A stretch of DNA of 52,875 nt, taken from Flavobacteriales bacterium (GTDB lineage: Bacteria > Bacteroidota > Bacteroidia > Flavobacteriales_F > PHOS-HE28). A program made the position numbers and the translations under genes. Shown here piece after piece: positions 10,938 to 20,032 of this stretch. The notes beneath the pieces were generated by a model. The model was not told the origin of the DNA. It saw only the letters and a list, made by a program, of their open reading frames with translations, and ran no database searches. Every line of letters begins with the position of its first letter. Within the stretch, counting starts at the first letter, position 1. The stretch spans positions 1 to 52,875 of the forward strand of contig JABWBQ010000015.1 of assembly GCA_013360395.1 (NCBI GenBank), read 5' to 3'.

Positions 10938-11054
10938 TCAGCCCTGACGCTGCTTGAACTTCGGGTTCTTCTTGTTGATCACATACAGGCGCCCCTTGCG
11001 GCGGACGATCTTGCAGTCCGCCGAGCGCTTCTTGAGGGAGGTCCTGACCTTCAT
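10938..11054 (-). CDS. rpmJ: 50S ribosomal protein L36, zinc-free type
   Basis: A 38-residue small-subunit-size gene that is easily missed. It starts [22 protein letters not shown] and ends NPKFKQRQG, matching L36 over its whole length. Zinc-binding L36 has a C-C-C-H set (C11, C14, C27, H33 in E. coli). Here only C14 remains and the others are Ser, Asn and Phe, so zinc is not bound. This is the usual Bacteroidota form. It lies 11 nt after infA and 13 nt before rpsM. Confidence 0.97.
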   Translation of the reverse strand: MKVRTSLKKRSADCKIVRRKGRLYVINKKNPKFKQRQG

Positions 11055-11065
11055 CGGGTGTGTGC

Positions 11066-11287
11066 TTAGCTCTTGTAACGGAAGGTGATCCGGCCCTTGC
11101 TCAGGTCGTAGGGGCTCATCTCCACCTTCACCTTGTCACCGGGGAGGATCCGGATGTAGTGCATGCGCATCTTGCCGCTGATGTGGGCCGTGATCACGTG
11201 GCCGTTCTCCAGCTCCACGCGGAACATGGCATTGCTCAGCGCCTCCTTGATGACGCCATCCTGCTCGATGTTCCCCGTCTTGCTCAT
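11066..11287 (-). CDS. infA: Translation initiation factor IF-1
   Basis: Binds the 30S A site during initiation. The 73-residue single S1/OB-fold protein starts [26 protein letters not shown] and ends [10 protein letters not shown], standard for IF-1. Its 56-nt leader after map is unusual: on the transcribed strand it is almost all purines plus C, with repeated ACAAGGA and GAACGGA words and no Shine-Dalgarno. This suggests the internal gene has a dedicated translation enhancer. Confidence 0.98.
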   Translation of the reverse strand: MSKTGNIEQDGVIKEALSNAMFRVELENGHVITAHISGKMRMHYIRILPGDKVKVEMSPYDLSKGRITFRYKS

Positions 11288-11343
11288 GCCTTCGTCCGTT
11301 CTTCCGTTCGTGTTCTCCTTGTCTTTCGTTCGTCTTCCTTGTC
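11288..11343 (-). promoter_or_regulatory. Purine-rich repetitive leader of infA
   Basis: The 56-nt map-infA gap. On the minus strand it is nearly free of T and contains GACAAGGA twice and CGAACG-type words three times, ending in AACGGACGAAGGC-ATG. A-rich unstructured leaders favour initiation in Bacteroidota, which rarely use Shine-Dalgarno pairing. No promoter box is seen. Confidence 0.4.
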
Positions 11344-12171
11344 CTATCCGTTCAACGCGGCCATGTCGGGCCGCACGTAGCGATCTCCTTTCGCCTCCAG
11401 CACCTCCTCGATGGCGCTGAAGCTTGAGAGGACCTCCGCCCTGCCATGGCGCACGGCCACGGTGTGCTCGAAGTGGGCGCTGGGGCTTCCGTCGTGGGTC
11501 ACGATCGTCCAGCCGTCGTCCAGCTGGCGCACCTCCTTGGTGCCCATGTTGATCATCGGTTCGATGGCGATCACCATGCCGGCGCGCAGTTGCACCCCGT
11601 GGCCGCGGCGCCCGAAGTTGGGCACCTCGGGGGCCTCGTGCAGCTTGGCGCCCACGCCGTGGCCCACCAGTTCGCGCACCACGCCGTAGCCGTTGGTCTC
11701 GGCATGGCGTTGCACGGCGTGGCCCAGGTCGCCGGTGCGGCGGCCGTCCACGGCCTGCCCGATGCCCAGTTCAAGGCATTCGCGGGTCACGCGCAGCAGG
11801 CGCATCACCGCCGGGTCCACCTCGCCGATGGCGAAGGTGTAGGCGCTGTCGCCGTAGAAACCGTTCATCAGCACGCCGCAATCCACGCTGGCGATGTCGC
11901 CCTCGCGCAGCACGCGGTCGCCCGGCAGTCCGTGCACCACCTCCTGGTTCACGCTGATGAGCAGCGTGCTGGGGCAGCCGTACAGGCCCTTGAAGCCGGG
12001 CACGGCACCGTGGTCGCGGATGAAGGTCTCCGCCATCCGGTCCAGGTCCCCCGTACGGGTCCCGGGTCCGATGTTCCTGGCCACTTCGGCCAAGGTCCTC
12101 CCAACAAGCAAAGAACTCTCCCTCACCAGTGCGATCTCGGCATCGCTTCGCAGGTTCACGGTCTTGGCCAT
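11344..12171 (-). CDS. map: Methionine aminopeptidase, type I
   Basis: Removes the N-terminal Met from nascent proteins. The 275 residues have the pita-bread fold motifs. The five metal ligands are visible: Asp in SVDCGV near 96 and in GDSAYTF near 107, His in [12 protein letters not shown] near 172, Glu in IAIEPM near 204 and Glu in AHFEHTVAV near 234. There is no N-terminal extension, so it is a type Ia enzyme. It lies 3 nt after secY, the conserved place for map in many bacteria. Confidence 0.97.
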   Translation of the reverse strand: MAKTVNLRSDAEIALVRESSLLVGRTLAEVARNIGPGTRTGDLDRMAETFIRDHGAVPGFKGLYGCPSTLLISVNQEVVHGLPGDRVLREGDIASVDCGVLMNGFYGDSAYTFAIGEVDPAVMRLLRVTRECLELGIGQAVDGRRTGDLGHAVQRHAETNGYGVVRELVGHGVGAKLHEAPEVPNFGRRGHGVQLRAGMVIAIEPMINMGTKEVRQLDDGWTIVTHDGSPSAHFEHTVAVRHGRAEVLSSFSAIEEVLEAKGDRYVRPDMAALNG

Positions 12172-12174
12172 GCC

Positions 12175-13497
12175 CTATCCTGCCATGCCGAAGGCCGCGT
12201 TCGTCCGTCCCTTGATGCGGCCCGTCTTCATCAGGCCGTCGTAATGCCTCATCAGCAGGTGGCTCTCGATCTGCTGCAGGGTGTCGAGCAGCACGCCCAC
12301 CATGATCAGCAGCGAGGTGCCGCCGAAGAACTGGGCGAAGCCCTGCTTCACGCCGGCCATCTGGGCGAAGGCGGGCAGGATGGCCACCAGGCCCAGGAAG
12401 ATGGCGCCCGGCAGGGTGATGCGGCTCAGCAGTTCGTCGATGTGGTCGGCGGTCTGTTTGCCGGGCTTCACCCCGGGGATGAAGCCGCCGTTGCGCTTCA
12501 TGTCGTCGGCCAGCTGCACGGGGTTCACGGTGATGGCGGTGTAGAAGTAGGTGAACAGCACCACCATGAGCATGAGCATCATGTTGTAGAAGAAGCCCTG
12601 GGCGTTGGCGATGGAGATCAGCCACTGGGGGGGCTCCTCGAAGGCCTGGGCCACGTACATGGGGATCAGCACGATGGCCTGGGCGAAGATGATGGGCATC
12701 ACCCCGGCGGCGTTCACCTTCAGGGGGATGTAGTTGCGCACGCCGCCGTACTGCTTGTTGCCCTGCACGCGCTTGGCGAACTGCACGGGGATGCGGCGGG
12801 TGCCCTGCACCAGCAGGATGCATCCGGCGATGATGAGCACCCAGATGACCACCTCGACCAGCAGGAGCACCAGGCCGCCGCCGCCGGGGCCCATGCGGCC
12901 CACCACCTCCTGGGCGAAGCTCTGCGGGAACTCGGCCAGGATGCCGATCATGATGATCAGTGAGATGCCGTTGCCCAGGCCGCGTTCGGTGATGCGCTCG
13001 CCGAGCCACATCACGAACAGGGTGCTGCAGGTGAGGATGACGATGCTGGTGAAGAGCCAGAACTGGCTGTCCGGGCGGGCATCGGCGTCGATCGTGGCGT
13101 AGATGTAGCCGGGGGCCTGGAAGATGCAGATCAGGATGGTGAGGTAGCGGGTGTACTGGTTGAGGCGCCGGCGTCCGCTCTCCTCGCGCTGCATCTTCTG
13201 CACGGCGGGCACGGCGATGCCCATGAGCTGCATGATGATGCTGGCGCTGATGTAGGGCATGATGCCCAGGGCGAAGATGCTGGCGCGGGTGAAGGCGCCC
13301 CCGGTGAAGATCGAGAGGATCTCCACGATGCCGCCGCCGCCGCTGGAGGCCGAGGCCATCTTCAGGCTGTCCACCCCGGGCAACACGATGTAGCTGCCGA
13401 TGCGATAGACCAGCAGGAGCCCCAGGGTGATCAGGATCCGCGTGCGCAGCTCCTCGATCCACCAGATGTTCTTGATCGTGTCGACCAGGTTCTTCAT
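12175..13497 (-). CDS. secY: Preprotein translocase subunit SecY
   Basis: Channel subunit of the SecYEG translocon in the inner membrane, needed for export of the many signal-peptide proteins in this window. The 440 residues show about ten hydrophobic membrane segments. The TM2 signature is seen as ALGIMPYISASIIMQL. The cytoplasmic loop LGERITERGLGNGISLIIMIGI is also typical, and the end carries GLMKTGRIKGR. It follows rplO by 3 nt and precedes map by 3 nt. Confidence 0.98.
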   Translation of the reverse strand: MKNLVDTIKNIWWIEELRTRILITLGLLLVYRIGSYIVLPGVDSLKMASASSGGGGIVEILSIFTGGAFTRASIFALGIMPYISASIIMQLMGIAVPAVQKMQREESGRRRLNQYTRYLTILICIFQAPGYIYATIDADARPDSQFWLFTSIVILTCSTLFVMWLGERITERGLGNGISLIIMIGILAEFPQSFAQEVVGRMGPGGGGLVLLLVEVVIWVLIIAGCILLVQGTRRIPVQFAKRVQGNKQYGGVRNYIPLKVNAAGVMPIIFAQAIVLIPMYVAQAFEEPPQWLISIANAQGFFYNMMLMLMVVLFTYFYTAITVNPVQLADDMKRNGGFIPGVKPGKQTADHIDELLSRITLPGAIFLGLVAILPAFAQMAGVKQGFAQFFGGTSLLIMVGVLLDTLQQIESHLLMRHYDGLMKTGRIKGRTNAAFGMAG

Positions 13498-13500
13498 CGC

Positions 13501-13968
13501 TTATGCCTGCTTCTCCTTCCGCTCGATGATGGTGGCCTTGCCGCCGATGGCCTCGATGGCCGCCTTGGCGGTCGCGCTGAAAGCGTGGGCGGTGACGTCC
13601 AGGGCGCCCTTGAGCGTGCCGCGGCCGAGCACCTTCAGCTTGTCGTGCTTGGCGATGAGCCCGTTGGCGTAGAGCACGGCGGGGTCAACGGCCTTCAGTC
13701 CCTGGTTCTCGGCCAGGAGTTGGAGGGCGTCCAGGTTGATGCCCTTGTACTCCACGCGGGTGGGGTTGGTGAAACCGAACTTGGGCACGCGGCGCACCAG
13801 GGGCATCTGGCCGCCCTCGAAACCGCGTTTGCGGCTGTAGCCGGTGCGGCTCTGTGCGCCCTTGTGGCCCTTGGTGGAGGTGCCGCCGCGCTTGCTGCCT
13901 TCGCCGCGGCCGATGCGTTTCGCCTTCTTGGTGGCCCCTTTGGCGGGCTTCAACTGGCTGAGGTCCAT
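13501..13968 (-). CDS. rplO: 50S ribosomal protein L15
   Basis: Late large-subunit assembly protein. The start at 13968 (MDLSQLKPAKGATKKAKRIGRGEGS) gives 155 residues; a longer in-frame ORF would run back across rpmD and is rejected. The glycine/arginine-rich N-terminal tail GRGEGSKRGGTSTKGHKGAQSR is conserved, followed by GFEGGQMPLVRRVPKFGF and the C-terminal globular part. It lies between rpmD (23 nt) and secY (3 nt). Confidence 0.97.
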   Translation of the reverse strand: MDLSQLKPAKGATKKAKRIGRGEGSKRGGTSTKGHKGAQSRTGYSRKRGFEGGQMPLVRRVPKFGFTNPTRVEYKGINLDALQLLAENQGLKAVDPAVLYANGLIAKHDKLKVLGRGTLKGALDVTAHAFSATAKAAIEAIGGKATIIERKEKQA

Positions 13969-13991
13969 GTGTCTCTCGGGGTTCGTTGGGT

Positions 13992-14174
13992 TCAGGCCTT
14001 TTCCTCGACCCGTACCAGGTGGTTGACTTTGGCCACCATGCCGCGGATCTGCGGGGTGGCTTCCAGTTCGGCGCGCTTGCCGATGCGCCCCAGGCCGAGG
14101 GCCTTGAGGGTGGCCTTCTGGCGTGCGGGGCACTTGATCTGGCTGCCGGTCTGGATGATGGTGATCTTGCTCAT
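13992..14174 (-). CDS. rpmD: 50S ribosomal protein L30
   Basis: Small 60-residue large-subunit protein with an L30 ferredoxin-like fold. The sequence MSKITIIQTGSQIKCPARQKATLKALGLGRIGK is typical, with a GLG(R/K)xGK signature near residues 26-32 and the final VNHLVRVEE strand. It sits between rpsE and rplO, its invariant place in the spc operon. Confidence 0.97.
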   Translation of the reverse strand: MSKITIIQTGSQIKCPARQKATLKALGLGRIGKRAELEATPQIRGMVAKVNHLVRVEEKA

Positions 14175-14198
14175 GGGTGTGTCCGCCCTGGGCGCTGG

Positions 14199-14717
14199 TT
14201 ATCCGTTGAACACTCGGGCGACGTCGACCCCGCGCATGCTGGACACGGTGTTGGCGTCGCGCATGTCGGTGAGGGCCTTGATGGTGGCCTTCACCACGTT
14301 GTGGGGGTTGCTGGAGCCCTTGCTCTTGGCCAGCACGTCGGTGATGCCCACGCTCTCGAGCACGGCGCGCATGGCGCCGCCGGCGATCACGCCGGTACCG
14401 TGGGCGGCGGGTTTCAGCAGCACCTCGGCACCGGAGAACTTGGCCTCCTGGGCGTGGGGGATGGTGCCTTTGCGCACGGGCACCTTCACCAGGTTCTTCT
14501 TGGCGTCGTCGATGCCCTTGGCGATGGCCTCCTGCACTTCCTTGGCCTTGCCCAGGCCATGGCCCACCACGCCGTTCTCGTTGCCCACCACCACGATGGC
14601 GGCGAAGGTGAAGGTGCGGCCACCCTTGGTCACCTTGGTCACGCGGTTCAGCGCCACGAGCCGGTCCTTCAGCTCCAGGTCGCTGCTGCGCACTTTCTTG
14701 ACGTTAGCTCCTTCCAT
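14199..14717 (-). CDS. rpsE: 30S ribosomal protein S5
   Basis: Decoding-fidelity and mRNA-entry protein. In 172 residues the double-stranded-RNA-binding-like domain shows [25 protein letters not shown] near 20-48, and the C-terminal domain shows [19 protein letters not shown] and [28 protein letters not shown] is also conserved. It lies 10 nt after rplR. Confidence 0.98.
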   Translation of the reverse strand: MEGANVKKVRSSDLELKDRLVALNRVTKVTKGGRTFTFAAIVVVGNENGVVGHGLGKAKEVQEAIAKGIDDAKKNLVKVPVRKGTIPHAQEAKFSGAEVLLKPAAHGTGVIAGGAMRAVLESVGITDVLAKSKGSSNPHNVVKATIKALTDMRDANTVSSMRGVDVARVFNG

Positions 14718-14727
14718 GGGTCGTTGA

Positions 14728-15081
14728 TCAGAATTGGAGACCGGCCTCGCGGGCGGCTTCGGCCAGGGCTTTCACCCGGCCATGGTACAGGTAACCGTTG
14801 CGGTCGAAGACCACCTGGGAGATGCCGGCCGCCTTGGCCTTCTCGGCGATGGCGGTGCCCACCAGGCGGGCCTGCTCGACGCCGGCGGCGCCATGGGCCT
14901 TTTTGTCCTTGAGGGAGGAGGCGCTCACCAGGGTGCGGCCGGCCTCGTCGCTGATGATCTGGGCGTAGATGTCGGCGTTGCTGCGGAACACCGAGAGGCG
15001 GGGGCGCGCGTCGGTGCCGCGCACCTTGCGGCGCACGCGCTCGCGGATGTGGGCCCTGCGTTCGTTGCGTTGGAATGCCAT
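14728..15081 (-). CDS. rplR: 50S ribosomal protein L18
   Basis: 5S rRNA-binding protein of the central protuberance. In 117 residues, [39 protein letters not shown] near 12-50 is the family signature and [24 protein letters not shown] is the C-terminal one. It lies 8 nt after rplF and works with L5 in binding 5S rRNA. Confidence 0.98.
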   Translation of the reverse strand: MAFQRNERRAHIRERVRRKVRGTDARPRLSVFRSNADIYAQIISDEAGRTLVSASSLKDKKAHGAAGVEQARLVGTAIAEKAKAAGISQVVFDRNGYLYHGRVKALAEAAREAGLQF

Positions 15082-15089
15082 GGCTGTGC

Positions 15090-15644
15090 TTATTTGCCTG
15101 CGGCTTTACCGGCCTTGCGACGCACCTCCTCGCCCACGAAGCGCACGCCCTTGCCCTTGTAGGGCTCCGGTTTGCGCAGCGAGCGGATCTTGGCGGCCAC
15201 CTGGCCGATGAGCTGTTTGTCCGCGCTCTCCAGGCGGATGATGGGGTTCTTGCCCTTTTCCTGGGCGGCGCTCACCTTCACCTCGGCGGGCAGCTCGAAG
15301 GTGACCTGGTGGCTGAAGCCCAGGGCCAGTTGGAGCTGCTGGCCCTTGGTGGTGGCGCGGTAACCCACGCCCACCAGCTCCTGTTCGATGACGTAGCCCT
15401 CGCTGACGCCCTTCACCATGTTGGCGATCAGGGCACGGTAGAGGCCGTGCTTGGCGCGGTGGGGCTTGGCGTCGCTGGGGCGCGCCACGGTCACCGTGCC
15501 GTTGTCGTTCTTCACGGCGATGGCCGGGTCCACCGTCTGCACGAGGGTGCCCTTGGGCCCCTTGACGGTCACCTGGTTCTTGTCGCTGATGCTGATCTCC
15601 ACGCCCTTGGGCAGGCTGATCGGCGCTTTTCCGATGCGTGACAT
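15090..15644 (-). CDS. rplF: 50S ribosomal protein L6
   Basis: Large-subunit protein near the factor-binding site and sarcin-ricin loop. Its 184 residues form two repeated L6 domains. The start [19 protein letters not shown] is typical and the C-terminal signature [23 protein letters not shown] is present near 160-180. It follows rpsH by 14 nt. Confidence 0.98.
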   Translation of the reverse strand: MSRIGKAPISLPKGVEISISDKNQVTVKGPKGTLVQTVDPAIAVKNDNGTVTVARPSDAKPHRAKHGLYRALIANMVKGVSEGYVIEQELVGVGYRATTKGQQLQLALGFSHQVTFELPAEVKVSAAQEKGKNPIIRLESADKQLIGQVAAKIRSLRKPEPYKGKGVRFVGEEVRRKAGKAAGK

Positions 15645-15658
15645 GGTTGGTGCGGGGG

Positions 15659-16057
15659 TTAGCTCACCGTGCAGATCACCTCACCGCCCACGCCCAGGCT
15701 GCGGGCCTCCTTGTCGGTGACCACACCCTTGCTGGTGCTGATGATGGCCACGCCCAGGCCGTTCATCACGCGGGGGAGCTCCTCCACGTGGGCGTATTGG
15801 CGCAGGCCGGGGGTGCTCACGCGGCGCAGCTCCTGGATGGCGTTGCGGCGGGTCTGCGGGTTGTACTTCAGGGCGATGCGGATGATGCCCTGCTTGCCGT
15901 CGTCCTCCAGTTTGTAGGACAGGATGTAGCCCTTGTCGTAGAGGATGCGCGTGATGTCCTTCTTGAGGCCGGACGCGGGCACCTCCACCACTTTCTTGCG
16001 CGCCAGGATGGCGTTGCGCAGGCGGGTCAGGTAATCGGCGATGGGATCGGTGGTCAT
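15659..16057 (-). CDS. rpsH: 30S ribosomal protein S8
   Basis: Central-domain 16S binder; in E. coli it also represses the spc operon by binding its mRNA near rplE. The 132 residues show [30 protein letters not shown] at the N-terminus and [32 protein letters not shown] at the C-terminus. No S8-like mRNA target was recognised near rplE here. Confidence 0.98.
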   Translation of the reverse strand: MTTDPIADYLTRLRNAILARKKVVEVPASGLKKDITRILYDKGYILSYKLEDDGKQGIIRIALKYNPQTRRNAIQELRRVSTPGLRQYAHVEELPRVMNGLGVAIISTSKGVVTDKEARSLGVGGEVICTVS

Positions 16058-16076
16058 GGTCGGTCGGTGCGTTGGC

Positions 16077-16346
16077 TTACCAGCTGGACTTGGTGACGCC
16101 GGGGATCTTGCCCTCCAGGGCCATCATGCGCAGCATGTAGCGCGAGATGCCGAAGAGGCGCACATAGCCCTTGGGGCGGCCGGTGATCTGGCAGCGGTTG
16201 TGCATGCGCACATAGCTGGAGTTGGCGGGCAGCTGCTGGAGCTTGTCCCATTCGCCGGCGGCCTTGAGGGCGGCGCGCTTGGCGGCGTACTTCTCCACCA
16301 TGCGCTTGCGCTTGCGCTCGCGGGCCTTCATGCTTTCCTTGGCCAT
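16077..16346 (-). CDS. rpsN: 30S ribosomal protein S14, zinc-free long form
   Basis: Head protein of the 30S subunit. With 89 residues it is the long C-minus type: the CxxC...CxxC zinc ribbon of short S14 is absent and one Cys remains in [14 protein letters not shown]. It ends [15 protein letters not shown], the conserved tail. It lies 22 nt after rplE. The loss of zinc sites parallels L36 and S4 in this cluster. Confidence 0.98.
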   Translation of the reverse strand: MAKESMKARERKRKRMVEKYAAKRAALKAAGEWDKLQQLPANSSYVRMHNRCQITGRPKGYVRLFGISRYMLRMMALEGKIPGVTKSSW

Positions 16347-16368
16347 GGTCTGGTCGGTGTCTGGTCGG

Positions 16369-16926
16369 TTATTTCTTGTCGGCGAACGGGAACCCGAACT
16401 CGCGCAGCAGGGCCTTGGCCTCGGCGTCGGTGCGGGCGGTGGTCACGAAGGTGATGTCCATGCCGCGGATCTTGGCCACCTTGTCGATGTCGATCTCCGG
16501 GAAGATGATCTGCTCCTTCACGCCGAAGGTGAAGTTGCCGCGGCCGTCGAAGCCCTTGGCGGGCACGCCGCGGAAGTCGCGCGTGCGGGGCAGGGCCACG
16601 GCGATCAGCCGGTCCAGGAACTCGTACATGCGGTCGCCGCGCAGGGTGACGCGGGCGCCGATGGGCATGCCGCGGCGCAGCTTGAAGTTGCTGATGTCCT
16701 TCTTGGACACGGTGGGCACGGCCTTCTGGCCGCTGATGGTGGTCATCTCCACCACGGCGTTGTCCACGATCTTCTTGTCGCCCACCGCATCGCCCAGGCC
16801 CTGGTTGAGGTTGATCTTCACCAGGCGGGGCACCTGCATGGAGCTCTTGTACTTGAACTCCTTCTGCAGGGCGGGGGCCACCTCCTTGACGTACTTGGCT
16901 TTGAGCCGGGGGCTGTAGGTGCTCAT
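16369..16926 (-). CDS. rplE: 50S ribosomal protein L5
   Basis: 5S rRNA-binding protein contacting the P-site tRNA. The ATG at 16926 overlaps the rplX stop as ATGA, giving 185 residues; a GTG one codon upstream is less likely. Family signatures are [18 protein letters not shown] near 38-55, [25 protein letters not shown] and [30 protein letters not shown]. The ATGA overlap implies coupled translation with L24. Confidence 0.98.
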   Translation of the reverse strand: MSTYSPRLKAKYVKEVAPALQKEFKYKSSMQVPRLVKINLNQGLGDAVGDKKIVDNAVVEMTTISGQKAVPTVSKKDISNFKLRRGMPIGARVTLRGDRMYEFLDRLIAVALPRTRDFRGVPAKGFDGRGNFTFGVKEQIIFPEIDIDKVAKIRGMDITFVTTARTDAEAKALLREFGFPFADKK

Positions 16927-17249
16927 CACTTGGCGGCCGATTTCTTGGTCTTCACGTAACGTTCCAGCCTGCCGTCCTTGCCGGGGCGGCGACCGGTGCG
17001 GCCGGGCAGGCCGCTCTTGGCGTCGATCAGCATCAGGTTGCTCAGGTGGATCGGGCCCTCCTTGTCCAGGATGCCGCCCTGGGGTGCGGCGGTGGTGGGC
17101 TTGGAGTGCTTCTTGTTCATGTTGAGGCCTTCCACGAGCGCGGCGTTGCGCTCGCGCATCACCTCGAGCACACGGCCTTCCTTGCCGCGGTCCTCACCGG
17201 CGATCACCTTCACCAGGTCGCCCTTCTTGATGTGTGTCTTCTTCTGCAT
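16926..17249 (-). CDS. rplX: 50S ribosomal protein L24
   Basis: Initiates 50S assembly. The 107 residues contain a KOW motif near the N-terminus ([24 protein letters not shown]) followed by [15 protein letters not shown]. The C-terminal [18 protein letters not shown] is conserved in the family. Its stop codon overlaps the rplE start. Confidence 0.98.
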   Translation of the reverse strand: MQKKTHIKKGDLVKVIAGEDRGKEGRVLEVMRERNAALVEGLNMNKKHSKPTTAAPQGGILDKEGPIHLSNLMLIDAKSGLPGRTGRRPGKDGRLERYVKTKKSAAK

Positions 17250-17262
17250 GGCGCGGTCCGGA

Positions 17263-17631
17263 TCAAAGCACCTCGGGTGCCAGGGAGATGATCTTCATGA
17301 ACTTCTTCTCGCGCAGCTCCTTGGCCACGGGGCCGAAGATGCGGGTGCCTTTCATCTCGCCGGCGGCGTCCAGCAGCACCACCGCGTTGTCGTCGAAGCG
17401 GATGTAGCTGCCGTCCTTGCGGCGCAGTTCCTTGCGGGTGCGCACCACCACCGCCTTGTGCACGGTGCCCTTCTTGGCGCTGCCGTTGGGCAGGGCGTCC
17501 TTGATGGACACCACCACGGTGTCGCCGATGCGGGCGTAGCGGCGGGCCGTGCCACCGAGGACGCGGATCACGAGCACCTCCTTGGCGCCGCTGTTGTCGG
17601 CCACATTGAGCCGGGATTCCTGTTGGATCAT
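17263..17631 (-). CDS. rplN: 50S ribosomal protein L14
   Basis: Inter-subunit bridge protein. With 122 residues, the exact usual length, it starts [27 protein letters not shown] and contains the L14 signature [32 protein letters not shown] and [13 protein letters not shown] follow near 85-105. It lies 12 nt after rpsQ and 13 nt before rplX. Confidence 0.98.
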   Translation of the reverse strand: MIQQESRLNVADNSGAKEVLVIRVLGGTARRYARIGDTVVVSIKDALPNGSAKKGTVHKAVVVRTRKELRRKDGSYIRFDDNAVVLLDAAGEMKGTRIFGPVAKELREKKFMKIISLAPEVL

Positions 17632-17643
17632 CGTTGGGCTGCG

Positions 17644-17898
17644 TTACTTGGCGCGTTCGACCACTTCCACCACGCGCCAGCACTTGTGCTTGCTGATCGG
17701 GCGGGTCTCCATGATGCGCACGGTGTCGCCGATGTTGGCCTCCTCTTTTTCGTCGTGGGCCATGAACTTGCTGCTGCGCTTGACGAACTTGCCGTACTTG
17801 GGGTGCATCACGCGGCGCTCGACGGTCACCACCACGCTCTTTTCCATCTTGTCGCTGGTGACGATGCCGATGCGTTCCTTCCTGAGGTTGCGTTCCAT
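17644..17898 (-). CDS. rpsQ: 30S ribosomal protein S17
   Basis: Early 16S rRNA-binding OB-fold protein. In 84 residues, [40 protein letters not shown] is characteristic, with [20 protein letters not shown] as the S17 signature near 58-77. It lies 3 nt after rpmC. Confidence 0.98.
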   Translation of the reverse strand: MERNLRKERIGIVTSDKMEKSVVVTVERRVMHPKYGKFVKRSSKFMAHDEKEEANIGDTVRIMETRPISKHKCWRVVEVVERAK

Positions 17899-17901
17899 GG
17901 C

Positions 17902-18111
17902 TTAGTTCGATTTGACGTTGAGTTCGCGGGCGCGGAGCTCGGTGAGCACGCGGGCCACCTCGCGCCGGCGGCTGCGCAGGAGCATGGGGTTCTCCACGGG
18001 GCTCACGGCGTGGTCGAAGCGGAGCTTGGCCAGCGCGCTGCGTTCCTCCTGCAGTTTGTCCTGCAGTTCCTGGACGGTGAGGTCCTTGAGGGTGGTGCCT
18101 TTCTTTTTCAT
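17902..18111 (-). CDS. rpmC: 50S ribosomal protein L29
   Basis: Small two-helix protein near the tunnel exit, where it helps dock chaperones and SRP. In 69 residues, DLTVQELQDKLQEERSALAKLRFDHAVSPVENP is the conserved helix hairpin. The following SRRREVARVLTELRAREL is basic. It lies 8 nt after rplP. Confidence 0.97.
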   Translation of the reverse strand: MKKKGTTLKDLTVQELQDKLQEERSALAKLRFDHAVSPVENPMLLRSRRREVARVLTELRARELNVKSN

Positions 18112-18119
18112 GGCTCAGC

Positions 18120-18542
18120 TCATTGGCCGTCGTAGTCCTCGCGCACGACGAACTTGGTCTTGATGGGCAGTTTCTGGGCCGCCAGGCGCAGGGCCTCGCG
18201 GGCGGTGGCCATCGGCACGCCGTCGGCCTCGAAAATGATGCGTCCGGCGTGCACCACGGCCACCCAGTGGTCCAGGGCGCCTTTGCCCTTTCCCATCCGC
18301 ACCTCGGCGGGCTTGGCGGTCACGGGCTTGTCGGGGAACACCTTGATCCACACCTGGCCCTCGCGCTTCATGTGGCGGGTGAGGGCCACGCGGGCGGCCT
18401 CGATCTGGCGACTGGTGAGCCACACGCTCTCCATGGCCTTGAGGCCGAAGGATCCCAGGCTCACACGGTGGCCGCGCTGGGCCATGCCCTTCATGCGGCC
18501 CTTGTGCATATTGCGGCGCTTGCTGCGCTTCGGTTGCAACAT
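18120..18542 (-). CDS. rplP: 50S ribosomal protein L16
   Basis: Central protuberance protein contacting the A-site tRNA elbow. The 140 residues begin [38 protein letters not shown], the family N-terminus. [51 protein letters not shown] follows, including the conserved MGKGKG loop near 80-85. It lies 5 nt after rpsC. Confidence 0.98.
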   Translation of the reverse strand: MLQPKRSKRRNMHKGRMKGMAQRGHRVSLGSFGLKAMESVWLTSRQIEAARVALTRHMKREGQVWIKVFPDKPVTAKPAEVRMGKGKGALDHWVAVVHAGRIIFEADGVPMATAREALRLAAQKLPIKTKFVVREDYDGQ

Positions 18543-18547
18543 GGCGG

Positions 18548-19330
18548 TCAGTTATTGCTGCGGTTACCTCCTCCACGACGTTCCCCGCCCGGGCGGCGTT
18601 CACCGCCTCCACGACGTTCACCGCCTCCGCGGCGCTCGCCCATGGGGCGCGGCCCCGGGCCCTTGGGCCCTTTCTGCTGGCCCACGTTGGGGCTCAGGTC
18701 GCGCTTGCCGAACACCTCGCCGCGGCAGATCCAGCACTTCACCCCGATGCGGCCCATCTTGGTGTGGGCCTCGCTGATGGCGAAGTCGATGTCGGCACGC
18801 AGGGTGTGCAGGGGCACGCGGCCCTCGCGGTAGCTCTCGGTGCGCGCGATCTCCGCCCCGTTGAGGCGGCCGGCCACCGTGAGCTTGATGCCCTCGGCGC
18901 CCATGCGCATGGTGCTGGCCACGGCCATCTTCATGGCGCGGCGGAAGCTGATGCGGCCCTCCAGCTGGCGGGCGATGCTGTCGGCCACCAGCTTGGCGTC
19001 CAGTTCAGGGCGTTTGATCTCGAAGATGTTCAGCTGCACGTCCTTGCCGGTGAACTTCTTGAGCTCCTCGCGCAGCTTGTCCACTTCGGCGCCGCCCTTG
19101 CCGATGATCACCCCCGGGCGGGCGGTGTTGATCGTGACGGTCACCAGCTTGAGGGTGCGCTCGATGATGATCTTGCTCACGCTGGCCTTCTTCAGGCGCG
19201 CGATGAGGTATTGGCGGATGCGCTCGTCCTCGACGATCTTGTCGACGTAGTCGTTGCCGCCGTACCAGTTGCTGTCCCAGCCCTTGATGTAGCCGAGGCG
19301 CGAGCCGGTGGGGTGTGCTTTCTGTCCCAT
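18548..19330 (-). CDS. rpsC: 30S ribosomal protein S3 with Arg/Gly-rich repeat tail
   Basis: Helicase-like mRNA-entry protein of the 30S head. The 260 residues include the KH domain ([26 protein letters not shown] near 68-95) and the S3 C-terminal domain ([36 protein letters not shown]). E. coli S3 has about 233 residues. The extra part is a tail after about residue 222 made of repeated GERR-GGG units ending NRSNN. The tail is probably disordered and RNA-binding. The DNA behind it is an in-frame short repeat prone to slippage. Confidence 0.97.
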   Translation of the reverse strand: MGQKAHPTGSRLGYIKGWDSNWYGGNDYVDKIVEDERIRQYLIARLKKASVSKIIIERTLKLVTVTINTARPGVIIGKGGAEVDKLREELKKFTGKDVQLNIFEIKRPELDAKLVADSIARQLEGRISFRRAMKMAVASTMRMGAEGIKLTVAGRLNGAEIARTESYREGRVPLHTLRADIDFAISEAHTKMGRIGVKCWICRGEVFGKRDLSPNVGQQKGPKGPGPRPMGERRGGGERRGGGERRPGGERRGGGNRSNN

Positions 19331-19348
19331 GGTGCCAGGGTGCGGATC

Positions 19349-19747
19349 TTAGTTGTTGGCGGTGTCCACGATGAGGGTGACGTGGTTGGAGCGCTTCTTC
19401 ATGCGGTAGGCGCGTCCCTGGGGGGCGGGCAGCATGCGCTTCAGGCCGCGGGCCTCGTCCACCATGACGCTGCGCACGATCAGCCCGGCCTCGTCGGCGC
19501 GGCGACCCTCGTTCTTGGCCTCCCAGTTGGCGATGGCGCTGCGCAGCAGCTTGTACATGGGCTTGCTGGCGTGGCGGGTGCTGAACTGCAGGATGCTCAA
19601 GGCCTTCTCCACGCCCAGGCCACGGATGTTGTCGGCCACCTGGCGCATGCGGCGCGGGCTGGTGGGCACGTTGCGCAGGCGGGCGATGGCGGTTTCCTTC
19701 ATCGCCTCCTTGCGCTTGTCGGCGCTCAGTTTCTTACGCTGTCCCAT
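19349..19747 (-). CDS. rplV: 50S ribosomal protein L22
   Basis: Its extended hairpin lines the exit tunnel and is the site of macrolide-resistance changes. In 132 residues the signature [35 protein letters not shown] is near 18-52. The C-terminal hairpin [25 protein letters not shown] is intact, with no deletion. It lies 18 nt before rpsC. Confidence 0.98.
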   Translation of the reverse strand: MGQRKKLSADKRKEAMKETAIARLRNVPTSPRRMRQVADNIRGLGVEKALSILQFSTRHASKPMYKLLRSAIANWEAKNEGRRADEAGLIVRSVMVDEARGLKRMLPAPQGRAYRMKKRSNHVTLIVDTANN

Positions 19748-19753
19748 GGGCTA

Positions 19754-20023
19754 TCACTGCTTCTTGTTGCCGGAGTGGCCGCGGAAGGTGCGGGTGGGGG
19801 CGAACTCGCCCAGCTTGTGGCCCACCATGTTCTCGGTCACGTACACGGGGATGAACTTGTTGCCGTTGTGCACCGCGAGGGTCAGCCCGACGAATTCGGG
19901 GGTGATGGTGCTGGCACGCGACCAGGTCTTCAGCACGGCCTTTTTGCCGGACTTCTGCATGTCGGTGACGCGTTTCGCCAGCTTGTAGTGGACGAACGGC
20001 GGTTTCTTGAGGGAGCGGCTCAT
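19754..20023 (-). CDS. rpsS: 30S ribosomal protein S19
   Basis: Head protein that pairs with S13. The 89 residues open [19 protein letters not shown] and show the conserved [49 protein letters not shown]. It lies 9 nt after rplB and 6 nt before rplV. Confidence 0.98.
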   Translation of the reverse strand: MSRSLKKPPFVHYKLAKRVTDMQKSGKKAVLKTWSRASTITPEFVGLTLAVHNGNKFIPVYVTENMVGHKLGEFAPTRTFRGHSGNKKQ

Positions 20024-20032
20024 GACGGGCTA

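Noticed and set aside
16926-17249. S8-type autoregulatory mRNA site near rplX-rplE
   Set aside because: No structure resembling the E. coli S8 target could be recognised by eye around the junction.
18548-18640. Short GC-rich repeats as a possible CRISPR or mobile element
   Set aside because: They are in frame within rpsC, of unit 9-15 nt, without spacers.
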